A DNA stretch of 64,000 nucleotides from NCBI RefSeq assembly GCF_006088715.1, contig NZ_CP030772.1, forward strand, positions 372,001-436,000, written 5' to 3'. Positions 37,343 to 47,043 of the stretch are shown here, piece after piece (within the stretch, counting starts at the first letter, position 1; every line of letters starts with the position of its first letter). The stretch is from Streptomyces sp. YIM 121038 (GTDB lineage: Bacteria > Actinomycetota > Actinomycetes > Streptomycetales > Streptomycetaceae). The translations under genes and the position numbers were made by a program. Under the pieces are notes generated by a model. That model worked only from the letters and a program-made list of their open reading frames with translations, was not told the origin of the DNA and searched no databases.

Positions 37343-39088
37343 TCAGCTTGACTCTGTCGGGGATCTTGAAGATGCGGGGGTCAGGTTCCCAGGGTTCGCC
37401 AGGACTTGGGCCGGGGGTATCGCGTGCTGGTCGAGGTAGTGCTGGAAGGCGGTCGGTTGGCGGGGAGCGGGTACTTCCTCGGCCGGTGGCAGTTGGCTGA
37501 GGCGCTCGATGTTGACGGCGATGGCCGTCAGGATGTGCTGGATGTGGGCCTTTCCCTGTCCTCGGTAGCGGCAGCGCCGCATGCCGTGGCCGTGGGCGAA
37601 CTCGTTGACCGTGCCCTCCACTCCGGAGCGGACCGCGTAGCGGGTCTTCCACTCGGGCTTCTGCTGCTCGGCGCGGACGCGAAGTTGCAGGTCGCGGAGT
37701 TCTCGTGGGGGAAAGCCCACGGTGCGGTGGCTTTCGCGGGCGGTGGTGCACTGGGTGCGGGCCGGGCAGGGCTGGCACTGGGTCTTGGTGAATCTGGCCA
37801 CGATCAGCGGGGCCGCGGTCGGCGAGGAGGTCGGGTAGGGGCCGTGCCAGCCCGCGCTGACCTGTCCCTGGGGGCAGGTGACCTGCTGACGGTCGTAGTC
37901 GATGTGGAAGTCGTCCCGGGCGAAGCCCTCGCCTCGGCGGTGCTGGTGGGTGGGGTTGCTCTTCAGCGGCCCGGAGACGGTGACCTGGTGTTCACGGGTG
38001 GCCTGTTCCAGGTGGGGCAGGGAGGTGTAGCCAGTGTCGACCAGGTGCTCGGCGGGCAGCAGTCCGCGACGCGCCAGGCGGGTGTGGATGCCGGGCAGGA
38101 CCTGGCTGTCGTGGGTGGTAGCCGCAGTGGTCGCGACATCCGTGATCACGTTGGGGCCGTCGGGAGCACAGGTCTCCGTCAGATGAGCGGCGAACCCCTT
38201 CCAGCTGATGATGTGCCCGTGCCTCGCGTAGCGGGCCGAGGTGTCGTAGGGCGAGACGATCGCCCGGGACGAGGACGGCAGTCCAGGCCCGCCTTCCTTC
38301 TCGGCGGTGCGCCAGCGCAGCCGACCTGCCTGATCACGGTGGTAGTTCTGCACCATGATCTGGCGCAGGGCCTGGACACGGGAGCCGGGCGTGCGGTCTG
38401 CTCCGTGCCGGTAGAGGTGTTCCAGGAGCCGGGCGGCGTCGTTTCCGGTGGCGAGGATCCTGGTCATGGGCTTGGTGGGGTTCTTGCCCAGACGGACCGG
38501 CCGGCCGTAGCGGAGCCCCCAGTCCTCGTCGACCAGGCCGTCGAGCAGGTGCGGGGAAGAACCAGCGACTTCTTCGAGTGCGGCGCGGACTGCCTCGGTG
38601 ATCAGCTCCAGGCGGGTCAGGTCGCGCACCGCGGCCAGGACGTGGGTGGAGTCGGTGCGCTGCGTGGTGCGCTCGCGCACCAGTCTGGCCTCCTTGAGGC
38701 GGGCCAGCGCGAGGTCGAGGAGGCGGTCGGCGCGGTCGCCTTCGGCGAGACGGTCGCGGAAGTCGGCCAGCACACTGTGGTGGAACCCGGGATCGTCCAG
38801 CTCCATCGCCAGGGCGTACTTGAAGTCGATGCGGCAGCGGACCGCCTCGGCGGCCTGCCGGTCCGACAGGCCGAGCAGGAACTGCAGCACACAGACCGTG
38901 GCCAGTTGAGCAGGCGAGAGCCCCGGCCGCCCGTCCCGCGGGTACCAGTCGGCGAAGTCCTCATCGCACCACAGCCCATCGAGGCGGTCGCGTACCCATA
39001 TCGCCGTCGTCCCGCCCGGGTTGCTCGCCCGCGCGACTTGCGCGGTCAGAGACGGGACCTGCTCACCGGAACGAGGGCGGAGCGACAA
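37343..39088 (-). CDS. IS1182-family transposase, intact
   Basis: A 581-residue frame with [82 protein letters not shown] and [18 protein letters not shown], as expected for IS1182. Its last codons are encoded by the inverted end, and the stop TGA is made by the flanking target sequence (AGC TGA), so the C-terminus depends on the insertion site. It looks functional and could drive copy 2 in trans. Confidence 0.85.
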   Translation of the reverse strand: MSLRPRSGEQVPSLTAQVARASNPGGTTAIWVRDRLDGLWCDEDFADWYPRDGRPGLSPAQLATVCVLQFLLGLSDRQAAEAVRCRIDFKYALAMELDDPGFHHSVLADFRDRLAEGDRADRLLDLALARLKEARLVRERTTQRTDSTHVLAAVRDLTRLELITEAVRAALEEVAGSSPHLLDGLVDEDWGLRYGRPVRLGKNPTKPMTRILATGNDAARLLEHLYRHGADRTPGSRVQALRQIMVQNYHRDQAGRLRWRTAEKEGGPGLPSSSRAIVSPYDTSARYARHGHIISWKGFAAHLTETCAPDGPNVITDVATTAATTHDSQVLPGIHTRLARRGLLPAEHLVDTGYTSLPHLEQATREHQVTVSGPLKSNPTHQHRRGEGFARDDFHIDYDRQQVTCPQGQVSAGWHGPYPTSSPTAAPLIVARFTKTQCQPCPARTQCTTARESHRTVGFPPRELRDLQLRVRAEQQKPEWKTRYAVRSGVEGTVNEFAHGHGMRRCRYRGQGKAHIQHILTAIAVNIERLSQLPPAEEVPAPRQPTAFQHYLDQHAIPPAQVLANPGNLTPASSRSPTESS

Positions 39089-39186
39089 GGGGCACCTCGA
39101 CAGCTGCGTCGGTCGGCGGAACTACCCGAGCATGCCTGTCGATCATGCTGTCGCACCGAGGAACTCCAAGATCCCCGACAGAGTCA
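37349..39186. mobile_element. IS1182-family element 3 with AGCT target duplication
   Basis: The ends TGACTCTGTCGGGGATCTTG (from 37349) and its inverse (to 39186) are flanked by AGCT at 37345-37348 and 39187-39190. This is the best-preserved IS1182 copy in the window. Confidence 0.88.
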
Positions 39187-39188
39187 AG

Positions 39189-39420
39189 CTCAGGGTGATT
39201 CGTTTCGGCTCACCGAGGCGACTTCGGGCAAGGGGGTGAGGCCCATCAACTGGCCATGTTCCAGGAAGGATCGCGTGGACCAGGAAGGGAAATCCGCTGT
39301 CCGCGGGGAATCCGTGGGGAGTTCTCGTGTCCGCCAGCCGTCCGCCACCGGGGGGAACTCGTGGCCATTGACACTTGCCCACGCGATGACGATGCGGGGC
39401 GCCGTCGGCCTGATCAGCAC
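39189..39420 (-). CDS. Hypothetical short ORF next to IS1182 copy 3
   Basis: A 76-codon frame (LIRPTAPRIVIAWASVNG, later EFPPVADGWRTRELPTD) ends at a stop beside the AGCT duplication. It may be the tail of a longer gene in which the IS inserted. I do not recognise it. Confidence 0.3.
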
Positions 39421-39981
39421 AGCGATCGTTTCGGCACTTCCCGGGCATCTCCAGCGCCGTCTCGTTGGGCCGCAGCGCGCTGTGCTGGTGGCCTTGCAGC
39501 GGGGCGGTCACGGTCCGTGGAAGCGTCAAGCGATTTTGGGTCGTTGACGCGGGTCGGGGTGTGGGCGGGCGGGGCTGGGGGTAGGCGCAGGGCACACGGT
39601 GGTGGGGCCGCGTTTCGGCGTGGGGCCTCCTGCCGTGTGCCCTGGCTCCCGTGGGGCCGACAACTCTCCCGCTATCGCGGCGCCACGGTCGAGGACGCGA
39701 GACGGTTGCCGCAGGGGAGCCGGGCGGCCGTCTCAGCGTCCCTGGCACGCATCATGCACCGGCCCACGACCGCTGTCTGCCCCTCGCGCAGGCGCTTCCC
39801 AGCCCAGTTGCCAGCCATCGCCCTCCCCGGCATGCGCGTACCGGCCCAGTCGCCGTCACGAACGTGAGCGAAGCAGGCGGAGACGCGCGGCACCGCCGTC
39901 GCGGCCCCTCTGGGTCTGTTGGCGGGACCCGCTGCCCCGTACGCGCGCCGTATTCTGGGAGGTGACGGGAAGGAGCCGCTG
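39421..39981. other. Region upstream of the truncated Uma2 gene
   Basis: No gene with good support is visible. Just before the Uma2 start, a segment (CGTATTCTGG, then GTGACGGGAAGGAG) is also found before the intact Uma2 gene at about 57690, so the two Uma2 loci share their promoter-proximal sequence. Confidence 0.4.
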
Positions 39982-40344
39982 ATGGGCGTTGACGCGATCA
40001 TGCACACCGAGTTCCCGGAGGGCTACACGGTCTTCTTCGGAGCTCACGGGAAGGTGATCATGACTCCGCAGAGTGAGGAGCACTCCAGCACCATCCGTTC
40101 GCTACAGATTGACACACTCGCGCTGGGGCGTCATGCGAAGGTGACATCGGATGTGTACATCGACTTCCCGGCGGATGAGAACTCCGCTCCTGACCTGGCG
40201 ATCCTGCGGGAGAACGCACACAAGCAGGGCAAGCGGTACAGCTTCGAGGATGTCCTGCTGATCGCGGAGGTGGTGTCGCTCTCCTCCGCCCGCAAGGACT
40301 ACGACGACCGCACCGTGAAGTACGGCCGCTACGGCATACCGAAA
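39982..40344 (+). pseudogene. Uma2-family nuclease-like gene truncated by an IS5
   Basis: ATG 39982 with AAGGAG upstream. Reads DAIMHTEFPEGYTVFFG, SDVYIDFPADENSAPDL, FEDVLLIAEVVSLSSARKDY and KYGRYGIP, then leaves the family at about 40345. The intact relative at 57722-58276 continues VYVIVDPYAGEVVVHTE. It retains the PD and ExV parts of the PD-(D/E)XK-like site but lacks the C-terminal third. Confidence 0.8.
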
Positions 40345-40379
40345 GGTAATTCAGAAGTGGTGGATCATGCTGGGCTCCA

Positions 40380-41300
40380 GGTGCGGAGGAGTTCGAGCTG
40401 GATCATTGAGCTTCTTTGAGTTGGCCACCGATCAGGTGACGGCCTATAGCGCAGCGAGTGAGGCCCCCGGGATGTTGATCGAGATGTCTGACGTCTCAAC
40501 CATGCTGCTCGGGGGCCTCGTTGGTCATCCATCCTGCCGCACTCGACCTGCCCCGTGCACTCGTGGAGTGGGGCACCATGCTGATCGTCACGCGTGAGGG
40601 CGACCGGCGCTGCAAGCTCCGCCCGTCTCAGCGCGCGATGGTGGCACCGGTGTACCTGCGCGAACACACCACCCTGGCGAAGATCGCTGCCGGGTTCGGG
40701 ATCAGCCAGCCCACCGCCCACGCCTACACCAGCACGGTCATCCACCTGCTCGCCGAGCGTGCACCGGGACTGCTGAAGGTCCTGCGCGAGACCGGTCCCG
40801 ACTTCGTCCTGCTGGACGGCACCCCCGCCGAGTGCGACCGGATCGGCGACGGACGAGCCGACTACTCCCACAAGCACCGCCGGCACGCGGTGAACGTGCA
40901 GGTGGTCACCGATCCCGGCGGCCGGCTGCTGTGGCTTTCACCCACGCCGCCGGGCCGGTCTCACGACCTGACCGCCGCCCGCACTCACTGGATCATCCGC
41001 ATCTGCGAGCGCCAGGGCGTCCCCATCCTGATCCTGGCCGATCTCGCCTACCAGGGCGGCGGCCCCTGGCTGACCACGGGCATCAAACGCAGACCCCTGC
41101 AGGAACTCACCCCCACCGAGAAAACCGTCAACCGGACCCTGGCCACAGCACGGGCACCGGTCGAACGCGGCATCACCCGCCTGAAGTCCTGGCAGACCTT
41201 CCGCAGATCCCGATACAGCCCCAACCGCATGACGTCCATCGCCAAAGCCGTCCTCACCCTCGAGCGGCAACACTGAAGAAGCTCACTGAGCGTTTTCTAA
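40380..41300. mobile_element. IS5-family element inserted in the Uma2 gene
   Basis: Partial inverted repeats around TGAGCTTCTT are seen near 40406 and near 41287. The exact outer borders are uncertain because about 35 bases of unassigned sequence lie between the Uma2 break and the left repeat. It contains one intact transposase frame. Confidence 0.6.
40521..41276 (+). CDS. IS5-family transposase
   Basis: A 251-codon intact frame. The N-terminal HTH region reads [20 protein letters not shown]. The DDE domain includes [56 protein letters not shown] and the C-terminal [13 protein letters not shown]. This is the DDE_Tnp_4 type common in Streptomyces. It ends LTLERQH. Confidence 0.85.
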   Translation: MVIHPAALDLPRALVEWGTMLIVTREGDRRCKLRPSQRAMVAPVYLREHTTLAKIAAGFGISQPTAHAYTSTVIHLLAERAPGLLKVLRETGPDFVLLDGTPAECDRIGDGRADYSHKHRRHAVNVQVVTDPGGRLLWLSPTPPGRSHDLTAARTHWIIRICERQGVPILILADLAYQGGGPWLTTGIKRRPLQELTPTEKTVNRTLATARAPVERGITRLKSWQTFRRSRYSPNRMTSIAKAVLTLERQH

Positions 41301-41307
41301 GCTGGCG

Positions 41308-41637
41308 GTGCTGACGGCGAGTTGGACAGTCCTGCGCAACGACGAAGCTCCTGGCAGACGAGTTCTCGCGCTGATCATCGGTGACACCGGGTTCCTCAAG
41401 GACGGGGGCGTGTCCGCGTGCGTGAGCAGGCAGTACACCGGCACTGCGGGCAAGGTCACCCACTGCCGGGCCGGGGTCTTGCTGCATCTGGCTTCCAACG
41501 GGGCCTCGGCGGCGGTGAACTGGCGTCTGTTCCTGCCCGAGAGCTGGGATCCCGCCTCGGCGAAGGCCGATGCAGTGAAGGTGAAACGACGTGCGAAGTG
41601 CGCCATCCCCGCCGAGGCGGGGCACGTTCGTAAATAA
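41308..41637 (+). pseudogene. IS701-family transposase fragment
   Basis: Reads LALIIGDTGFLKDGGVSACV, SRQYTGTAGKVTHCRAGVLL and FLPESWDPASAKADAVKVKR, then stops. This is the region around the first catalytic Asp of an IS701 transposase of a different subgroup from copies A-D. Both ends are missing. Confidence 0.7.
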
Positions 41638-41801
41638 CTGTCAGATTGGATCTGCGGTGCTGTTCTCGGCAGGCCCAAGGCGGGCCTTCAGCTGGTCGAG
41701 AGTGCGTGCCGGCGATCCGGACATCGGGCCCTGACCCCGGGCTTTGGACACCAGAGTCACTTGGATCTTGATGGTCCGGGTGGATATGGAGTCCCGTACA
41801 G

Positions 41802-42120
41802 ATGGCTATGAAGCACTACCCCGCCGAGTTCAAGGCGGACGCGGTCGCGTTGTACCGCTCGGGGCCGGGAGCGACGATCAAGTCGGTTGCCACCGGTCTC
41901 GGGGTGAACACCGAGACGCTGCGCAACTGGATCCGGGCTGCTGACGGTCGGCGCCCCGGCGCGCACTCCGCGCCGCGTGCCGCGGCTCGGCTCCGGCCAA
42001 GGTCCCGGACTCGGTGGAAGCAGAGCTGGTCGCCGCGCGGAAGAGGATCCGGGAACTGGAGGAGGAGCGTGACATTCTTCGCAAGGCTGCCCGGTATTTC
42101 GCCGGGGAGACGCGCTGGTG
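41802..42120 (+). pseudogene. IS3 OrfA, frame disrupted
   Basis: Begins MAMKHYPAEFKADAVALYRS and VNTETLRNWIRAADG, the HTH part. Near 41970 the frame must change to reach KVPDSVEAELVAARKRIREL and the leucine zipper ERDILRKAARYFAGE, which ends TGA just at the orfB start. The break lies in mid-gene, not at the usual orfA/orfB overlap, so I read it as a mutation. Confidence 0.7.
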
Positions 42121-43020
42121 AACCGCTGCCAGTTCGTTGAGGACCACCAGCGCCACTTCGGCGTCACGCGGTTGTGCTCGCTGCTGGGGATCGCCCGCTC
42201 GGGCTTCTCCTACTGGCGCCGCACCTCGGCAGCACGGACGGCCCGGCAGGCTGCCGAGGCCGAACTCGCGGCTCGGATACGCAAGGTCCACCAGGACTCC
42301 AATGGCGTCTACGGTGCCCCGGGGATCACCGCCGAACTCCGCGAGGACGGCGGCCTGGTGGTCAGTCACAAGCGTGTCGCGAGGATCATGCGGACCATCG
42401 GCCTGGCCGGGGTCCGTCTGCGGCGTCGGCACCGCACAACCGTCCCGGACCCCGCTGCGGTGAAGGCGCCGGATCTGATCGGCCGCGACTTCACTGCGAC
42501 CGCGGTGAACACGAAGTACGTCGGTGACATCACATACTTGCCGGTCAGCGGCGCGAAGCCGCTCTATCTCGCGACCGTTCTCGACCTCTGCTCACGCCGT
42601 CTGGCCGGGTGGGCGATCGCCGATCACATGCGCACGGAGCTCGTCATCGACGCCCTCAAGGCTGCCGAGCGGACTCGCGGGAGCCTGGCCGAGGCCGTGA
42701 TGCATACCGATCACGGCTCGCAATATACGAGTCGGGCCTTCGCTGCAGTCTGCAGGTCAGCAGGGGTGCAGCAGAGCATGAGCGCAGTCGGGTCCAGCGC
42801 GGACAATGCCGCCGCGGAGAGCTTCAACGCAACGTTCAAAAGGGAAACCCTCCAAGGCCGAAAGAGCTGGCCGAACGAGCGCGAAGCCCGACTCGACGCC
42901 TTCCGCTGGCTGACCCGATACAACACCAGACGCCGGCACTCCTACCTCGGACAGCGATCGCCAATCGCCTACGAGGACGTCCTCCAAACAACATCAACTA
43001 CCCTGGCCCGAGCCGCATAG
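42118..43020 (+). CDS. IS3-family OrfB transposase (rve integrase core)
   Basis: A 300-residue frame from GTG 42118, overlapping the orfA stop as GTGA. HTH_21-type start (LCSLLGIARSGFSYWRR), VYGAPGITAELREDG, then the integrase core: first Asp in KYVGDITYLPV, second Asp in AVMHTDHGSQYTSRAF, and Glu in SSADNAAAESFNATFKRE. It ends YEDVLQTTSTTLARAA. Intact. Confidence 0.88.
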   Translation: MNRCQFVEDHQRHFGVTRLCSLLGIARSGFSYWRRTSAARTARQAAEAELAARIRKVHQDSNGVYGAPGITAELREDGGLVVSHKRVARIMRTIGLAGVRLRRRHRTTVPDPAAVKAPDLIGRDFTATAVNTKYVGDITYLPVSGAKPLYLATVLDLCSRRLAGWAIADHMRTELVIDALKAAERTRGSLAEAVMHTDHGSQYTSRAFAAVCRSAGVQQSMSAVGSSADNAAAESFNATFKRETLQGRKSWPNEREARLDAFRWLTRYNTRRRHSYLGQRSPIAYEDVLQTTSTTLARAA

Positions 43021-43042
43021 ACGTGTTCAAAGTCCAGGGTCA

Positions 43043-43830
43043 AGGCCCATCCGCCGTCAGTCCACACCTTGCGAACCGTGGCGAAGCCGCGGCGCAGTCG
43101 CGCAAGCAGGGGCACGGCCACGTCCCGGTCCTGCAGGCCGGCCGTGGTCACCGGCACCACGAGGAGCAGGCCGAGGGTGTCCGCCACCAGGTGCCGCTTA
43201 CGGCCCGTGACCTTCTTCCCGCCATTGAAGGCGCGGGGCTCCGCGGCGACGTGCCAGGACGCCTTCACGCTCTGAGAGTCCACGATCGCGGCCGTCGGCC
43301 GCGCCTTCTTCCCCGCCGCCTTGCGGGCCAGCTCGCGCAGCGCGTCATGCAGGCAGTCGGGGAATCCGCACTGCTGCCAACGGCGGAAGAAGCGATAGAC
43401 CGCCTTCCACGCCGCGAAGTCCACCGGCACCTCGCTCCCACTTGATCCCGATGTTCACCAGGTACAACACCGCATCGATCATGACCCGGTGGCAATAGCC
43501 TTCCGGCCGCCCGCCCCGCCCCCGCAACCACGCCGGCACCGGAATCAGTGCCCGGACCACCCGCCACTGCCGCCGGTTCAGATCCGAGGAGTACACACGC
43601 TCACGCTGAGTGCCGTCGGCTGCGTTCCCCGCCCGATGCGCCAGGCAGTCACAGTCGTGACCAGCCGACTTGCCCGACACCGACGACTCGGATGTACTGA
43701 CGCGCACCAACGGGACCTCGGATCCCGCGTGTTGAGGAAGTAGAGACCCCTCACGCCAGAACCAGGTCCCGTCGCCATGCCGCGAACTCTCGCCGCCCGG
43801 ACCACCTCGCACAACAGTCCAGATCACACC
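43043..43830 (-). pseudogene. IS5-family transposase cut by the IS3 element
   Basis: Reads SDLNRRQWRVVRALIPVPAW and LYLVNIGIKWE. After a frame change near 43435 it reads VDFAAWKAVYRFFRRWQQCG, AAIVDSQSVKASWHV, KVTGRKRHLVADTLGLL and KVWTDGGWA, where the IS3 right end begins. The C-terminal part is not found on the other side of the IS3. Confidence 0.75.
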
Positions 43831-43929
43831 CTCGCTACCCGGATTCGCGAAGGGTTCTGAGGCACCGTCACACCGCTAGAGTCGAAAGACCGCCTCTGAC
43901 CAGCACGAATGGTGAAGTGCCACTGGAAT

Positions 43930-44117
43930 ACTAGAGCGCGGCGACGCGCGGGCTACCGAAGTCCCGCAGTAAAACGTCGACGGGGTAGGATCGTCCAACC
44001 GTGGGGAACTCAATGAACCCCTTTCACCCTGGGGCTCCGAGGGTGAAAGAGCATCGCGCCTTCACAGGTGAGCGGCCTGGTGAAGGTGCCCGACGCCGGA
44101 GGATGAAAGAGGTTCAA
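43930..44117 (+). ncRNA. Candidate orphan TnpB-element right end / omega-RNA-like structured region
   Basis: There is a perfect 10-bp stem (44021-44030 with 44040-44049, loop GGGGCTCCG) and a second long stem (44056-44089 with small bulges). They are preceded by GGGGAACTCAATGAACCCC, itself able to fold, and followed by GGTTCAA at 44111-44117. Tandem hairpins ending in TTCAA are what I recall of IS200/IS605-type right ends and their omega-RNAs. No tnpB lies upstream on this strand; that side holds an IS5 relic. Assignment is by pattern only. Confidence 0.35.
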
Positions 44118-44657
44118 TGAAGTCGATGGGTTAGGTGTCTCGGGTAGGGAGCTATCCACCAATCACGACACGCACGTGGGAATCTGCGGCGGCTGGCAAA
44201 TAGTCATCGCCTCGTGATCGTCCTCCGGCGGGTGGGGAAGCCTTGCCTTCCGTGACCGTATGCGATCGCGTACAGATCGTCCCGATGGTGCATAAGCGCA
44301 GGCCGTTGCCGTGGTGAGGGATCGTCCCTATTGGTTCCGGCGGCAATGTGGCCGATCCATTGACGGCTTCTACTGCATAGATCGCCCCACGTGCGCCAGG
44401 ATCCCGTCACACGCTGGTGTGCTCTCCCTTGTGTGGGGAGCCGCCCTGCATACTTCTTGCCTCGTTAACACCTGGTGCCACTGTTCTCACAGGATTATCC
44501 CTAGTCTGGGCAGCTGGCTCGTGGCGCTGGTGTTCGTGCTGGATGGCCTCTGCGGCCTCGCCGATTTGGTGGAGTGAAGAGCCGTCTTCCTGAGGGCTGT
44601 CCGGTGTGTTTGCTCTCGCTCTGTGGAGTTGGGGGTGTTGCTGGGTGGTGTGGGACG
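44118..44657. other. Region 3' of the tnpB gene
   Basis: No supported protein gene. It is less GC-rich than average and holds a modest hairpin around 44419-44440. It is the expected place for the guide-RNA (omega-RNA) part of the TnpB element on the minus strand, but I cannot fix its 3' end. Confidence 0.35.
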
Positions 44658-44676
44658 CCAGCGGGTTACCCGCTGG
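44658..44676 (-). ncRNA. Perfect hairpin enclosing the tnpB stop codon
   Basis: On the minus strand CCAGCGGG-TAA-CCCGCTGG forms an 8-bp perfect stem with the TAA stop as its loop. A further small hairpin lies just upstream inside the coding end. In TnpB elements the guide RNA overlaps the 3' end of tnpB, so this is a candidate part of it. Confidence 0.45.
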
Positions 44677-46672
44677 AGGGCCCGCGGCCAGCGGCGTGGC
44701 CGGGGTCTTCTCGTTTCATCGCTCCATGCCCGGTTTCCCGTGGGTTGTCGGGTCTTACTGAGGCTCGGCGAGCGTTTTGAGTGTCCCCCCTATCGGAGGC
44801 CACTGCCGCGATCTGCTCTCGCGCGAGCCGCCGGATGGCGCTGGCGCTGTTGTGCGTGCGGTCCGCGGTATGACCGCACGTGAAGCAGGTGAAGCGCGCG
44901 TGGAGGGGCGGGGAGTTTGGGTTTCGCTCTCCGCACTGTCCACACGTCTGGTTCGGTGCCGATCCCTTGTCCAAAACCAGGAGTTCGGACCCGTACCAGA
45001 GGCTTTTATAAGTGAGCTGACGACGCAGCTCACCCAGGGCTGAATCGAGGAGGTGCCGGTTGAAGGCTGCTTTCACCTTCACGTTCTTGCCGGGGTTTTC
45101 TGCTGTTCCTTTGCTGGAGGCGGTGAGCTGGACCAGGTTCAGGTTCTCGATCGCCACCTGGGTGAAGCCAGTGGTCAGACGCTTGGAGACGTCATGAAGG
45201 GCTCCGGCGCGGTGCAGGGCCACCTTGTGGTGGATCCGGGCCACCCGGCGGGCCGCCTTCTGGCGCCGGCCAGAGGACTTCATCTTCCGTGACAGCACCT
45301 GCTGGGCGCGCGCGAGTTTACCCAGCATGGTGTTGAGGCTCTTGGGGGCGGCCACGGTCATCGAGCCAGGATCGGACTGGTCCAGGCGCGCGGTGAGGGT
45401 GGCAAGATGTTTCGACCCCAGGTCCACCCCGACGAGGCCGCCCACCCGCTGGGTAGGGGTGTTCTTCCCGACACGCTGCACCGGCCCGCCGTGGACCTGG
45501 GCGAGCTGGCGGGCGCGGGCCCGCTCGGCCGCGTCGGCGCAGGTGCCCGGTGAGCAGGGGGCGAGGGCGTGGGTGATCTGGGCGAGTTTCGCGGCGGCCT
45601 GCTGGTCTCCGCGCCGCTTGTGCTGCTCTGCCTGTGCGGCCAAGGCCTGCTTCGCACACGCCGCGGCAGCCGTGATGGCCTCAGAGTGGCTGAGGTAGAG
45701 AGCACTCGTACCGTCAGCAGCGGTGTGCTTGAACGCCACCGGGACATCCTGCTCGATGCGGCAGACCACGGAGGCGTACCAGCGGTCCGCGGCCCGGCTG
45801 ATCGTCACCGACGAGATCACCGCCCGCCCACTCTTCACCAGCTTGGCCAGGCGGCGGGCGTCGTCCCATGTCCGCACCCGGCCGATCTTCGGCAGCTGAA
45901 GATAGTGATAGGCACCCGCGCCTTGGTGCTGCTCGATGCGGATGGCCGGATGGTTCACGTCGTGGCACAGCATGAACGAATCCGTACTGCGGCCCTTCTT
46001 CTTGAACCGGGGAAACCCCACCGCACGCCCCGCCCGCAGCCCGGCGAGACTGTCAGTCCAGTTCTTCCACGCCCGCTCCGCCCGGTCAAACCCGCCCGAG
46101 AACGCATAACTGGACACCTCCCCGTGCCAAGGGCCATCCTCGCCCGAGCACACTACGTCACGCTCATCACGCCACAACGCACAGATATCCATCGCCGACG
46201 GAAACCGATCCCCCGCCGCGAACTGCCCGCCCTTGGCCGCATCGCACCAAGCCCGCGCCTCAGCCAGCAGCCGACGATGCTCCAGGCTGCCCCGCTCGAC
46301 ATCCTCACGCAGCTCCCTCAGACGCGCCAGCACCTCAGGATCAGCGTTGGCGGGCTCCCGTACCAGCTTGGGATTCCTACGCGTCCACGACACCAGCACC
46401 TTGCGGTGATACTCCCACGCTGCCGCCTCACGCCCCCGCAGAGCAGCCTGTGCCCTCAACCGCTTCGACGCCTCCGCCTTGCCCACACCCGCATCCACCA
46501 GAGCATTACGCCGCTGCGCCCACGCACGATAGGAAGCGGTCTTCTTCGCCAACGCGTAGTTGTACGCCCACCGCGCCGCCCCCGCATGCCGCGCCAACTC
46601 CGCCCCCACCCGCGGCGAAACATCCAGAGCAAACCGGAAACCCCGCGTCAACTCCACCACAGGCACGACCAA
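44666..46672 (-). CDS. tnpB: Large TnpB family RNA-guided nuclease
   Basis: A 668-residue TnpB. The RuvC-like catalytic triad is visible: Asp417 in VGVDLGSKHLATL, Glu509 in VAIENLNLVQL and Asp604 in HTADRTHNSASA. The zinc ribbon has Cys577, 580, 596 and 599. TnpB proteins cut DNA under guidance of an RNA from the element's end and are the ancestors of Cas12. Typical members have about 400 residues. Here there are about 100 extra residues near 100-200 and about 90 more at 320-410 (Ala-rich, helical) before the first RuvC motif. Start is TTG 46672 or GTG 46666, with GAGGGGG just upstream. No TnpA recombinase lies beside it. The frame is intact and ends in a hairpin. Confidence 0.85.
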   Translation of the reverse strand: MVVPVVELTRGFRFALDVSPRVGAELARHAGAARWAYNYALAKKTASYRAWAQRRNALVDAGVGKAEASKRLRAQAALRGREAAAWEYHRKVLVSWTRRNPKLVREPANADPEVLARLRELREDVERGSLEHRRLLAEARAWCDAAKGGQFAAGDRFPSAMDICALWRDERDVVCSGEDGPWHGEVSSYAFSGGFDRAERAWKNWTDSLAGLRAGRAVGFPRFKKKGRSTDSFMLCHDVNHPAIRIEQHQGAGAYHYLQLPKIGRVRTWDDARRLAKLVKSGRAVISSVTISRAADRWYASVVCRIEQDVPVAFKHTAADGTSALYLSHSEAITAAAACAKQALAAQAEQHKRRGDQQAAAKLAQITHALAPCSPGTCADAAERARARQLAQVHGGPVQRVGKNTPTQRVGGLVGVDLGSKHLATLTARLDQSDPGSMTVAAPKSLNTMLGKLARAQQVLSRKMKSSGRRQKAARRVARIHHKVALHRAGALHDVSKRLTTGFTQVAIENLNLVQLTASSKGTAENPGKNVKVKAAFNRHLLDSALGELRRQLTYKSLWYGSELLVLDKGSAPNQTCGQCGERNPNSPPLHARFTCFTCGHTADRTHNSASAIRRLAREQIAAVASDRGDTQNARRASVRPDNPRETGHGAMKREDPGHAAGRGPSSG

Positions 46673-47043
46673 TCCACCCCCTCACGCAATGCGACTCAAC
46701 GGGTACGCACCGTAGTATCTCACAGCTCCGCCCTACCCACCCCCACCGGATACGAACGTTGAACCAGCGGTAGCCGGAACCTCCCGCTGGACGGGCAGGA
46801 CCCGAGGCGAGGCCCTGACGCCCAGCGCCACCAGAGGAGCGTGGCCACACCCCTCGCCGGGCTGAAGCCACCGCAACCTCCAGCGCGACCAGGCGCTGGT
46901 GCACCGCATCCGCAAGGAAGATCGACTGCCAGGGCCAACGACCTATCACCTCGTGGCGCACGATCCTGCACCTCCATTCGATTCATCGCGGCTCACACGG
47001 GGACTGTGAATGAAGCGGTGTAACTCAGTCGTGTCCAGAAAGT
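46673..47043. other. Region between tnpB and the IS256
   Basis: No intact gene. The plus strand contains a short reading (RDQALVHRIRKEDRLPGPTT) that may be a gene tail, ending near 46995. An IS256-end-like motif GCGGTGTAA occurs near 47014, about 30 bases outside the IS256 left end. Confidence 0.35.

Larger units (their letters stand above)
41732..43042. mobile_element. IS3-family element
   Basis: The left end TGACCCCGGGCTTTGGACAC (41732) and the right end, read inward from 43042, TGACCCTGGACTTTGAACAC are inverted repeats with three mismatches. It contains orfA and orfB on the plus strand and adjoins a cut IS5-type gene. No clear 3-bp target duplication was found. Confidence 0.8.

Noticed and set aside
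37406..39547. 713-codon plus-strand open frame
   Set aside because: Antisense to the IS1182 transposase and lacks any domain pattern.
44152..44577. Short open frames on both strands 3' of tnpB
   Set aside because: No homology-like pattern, no ribosome site, and they overlap a region better explained as non-coding RNA.
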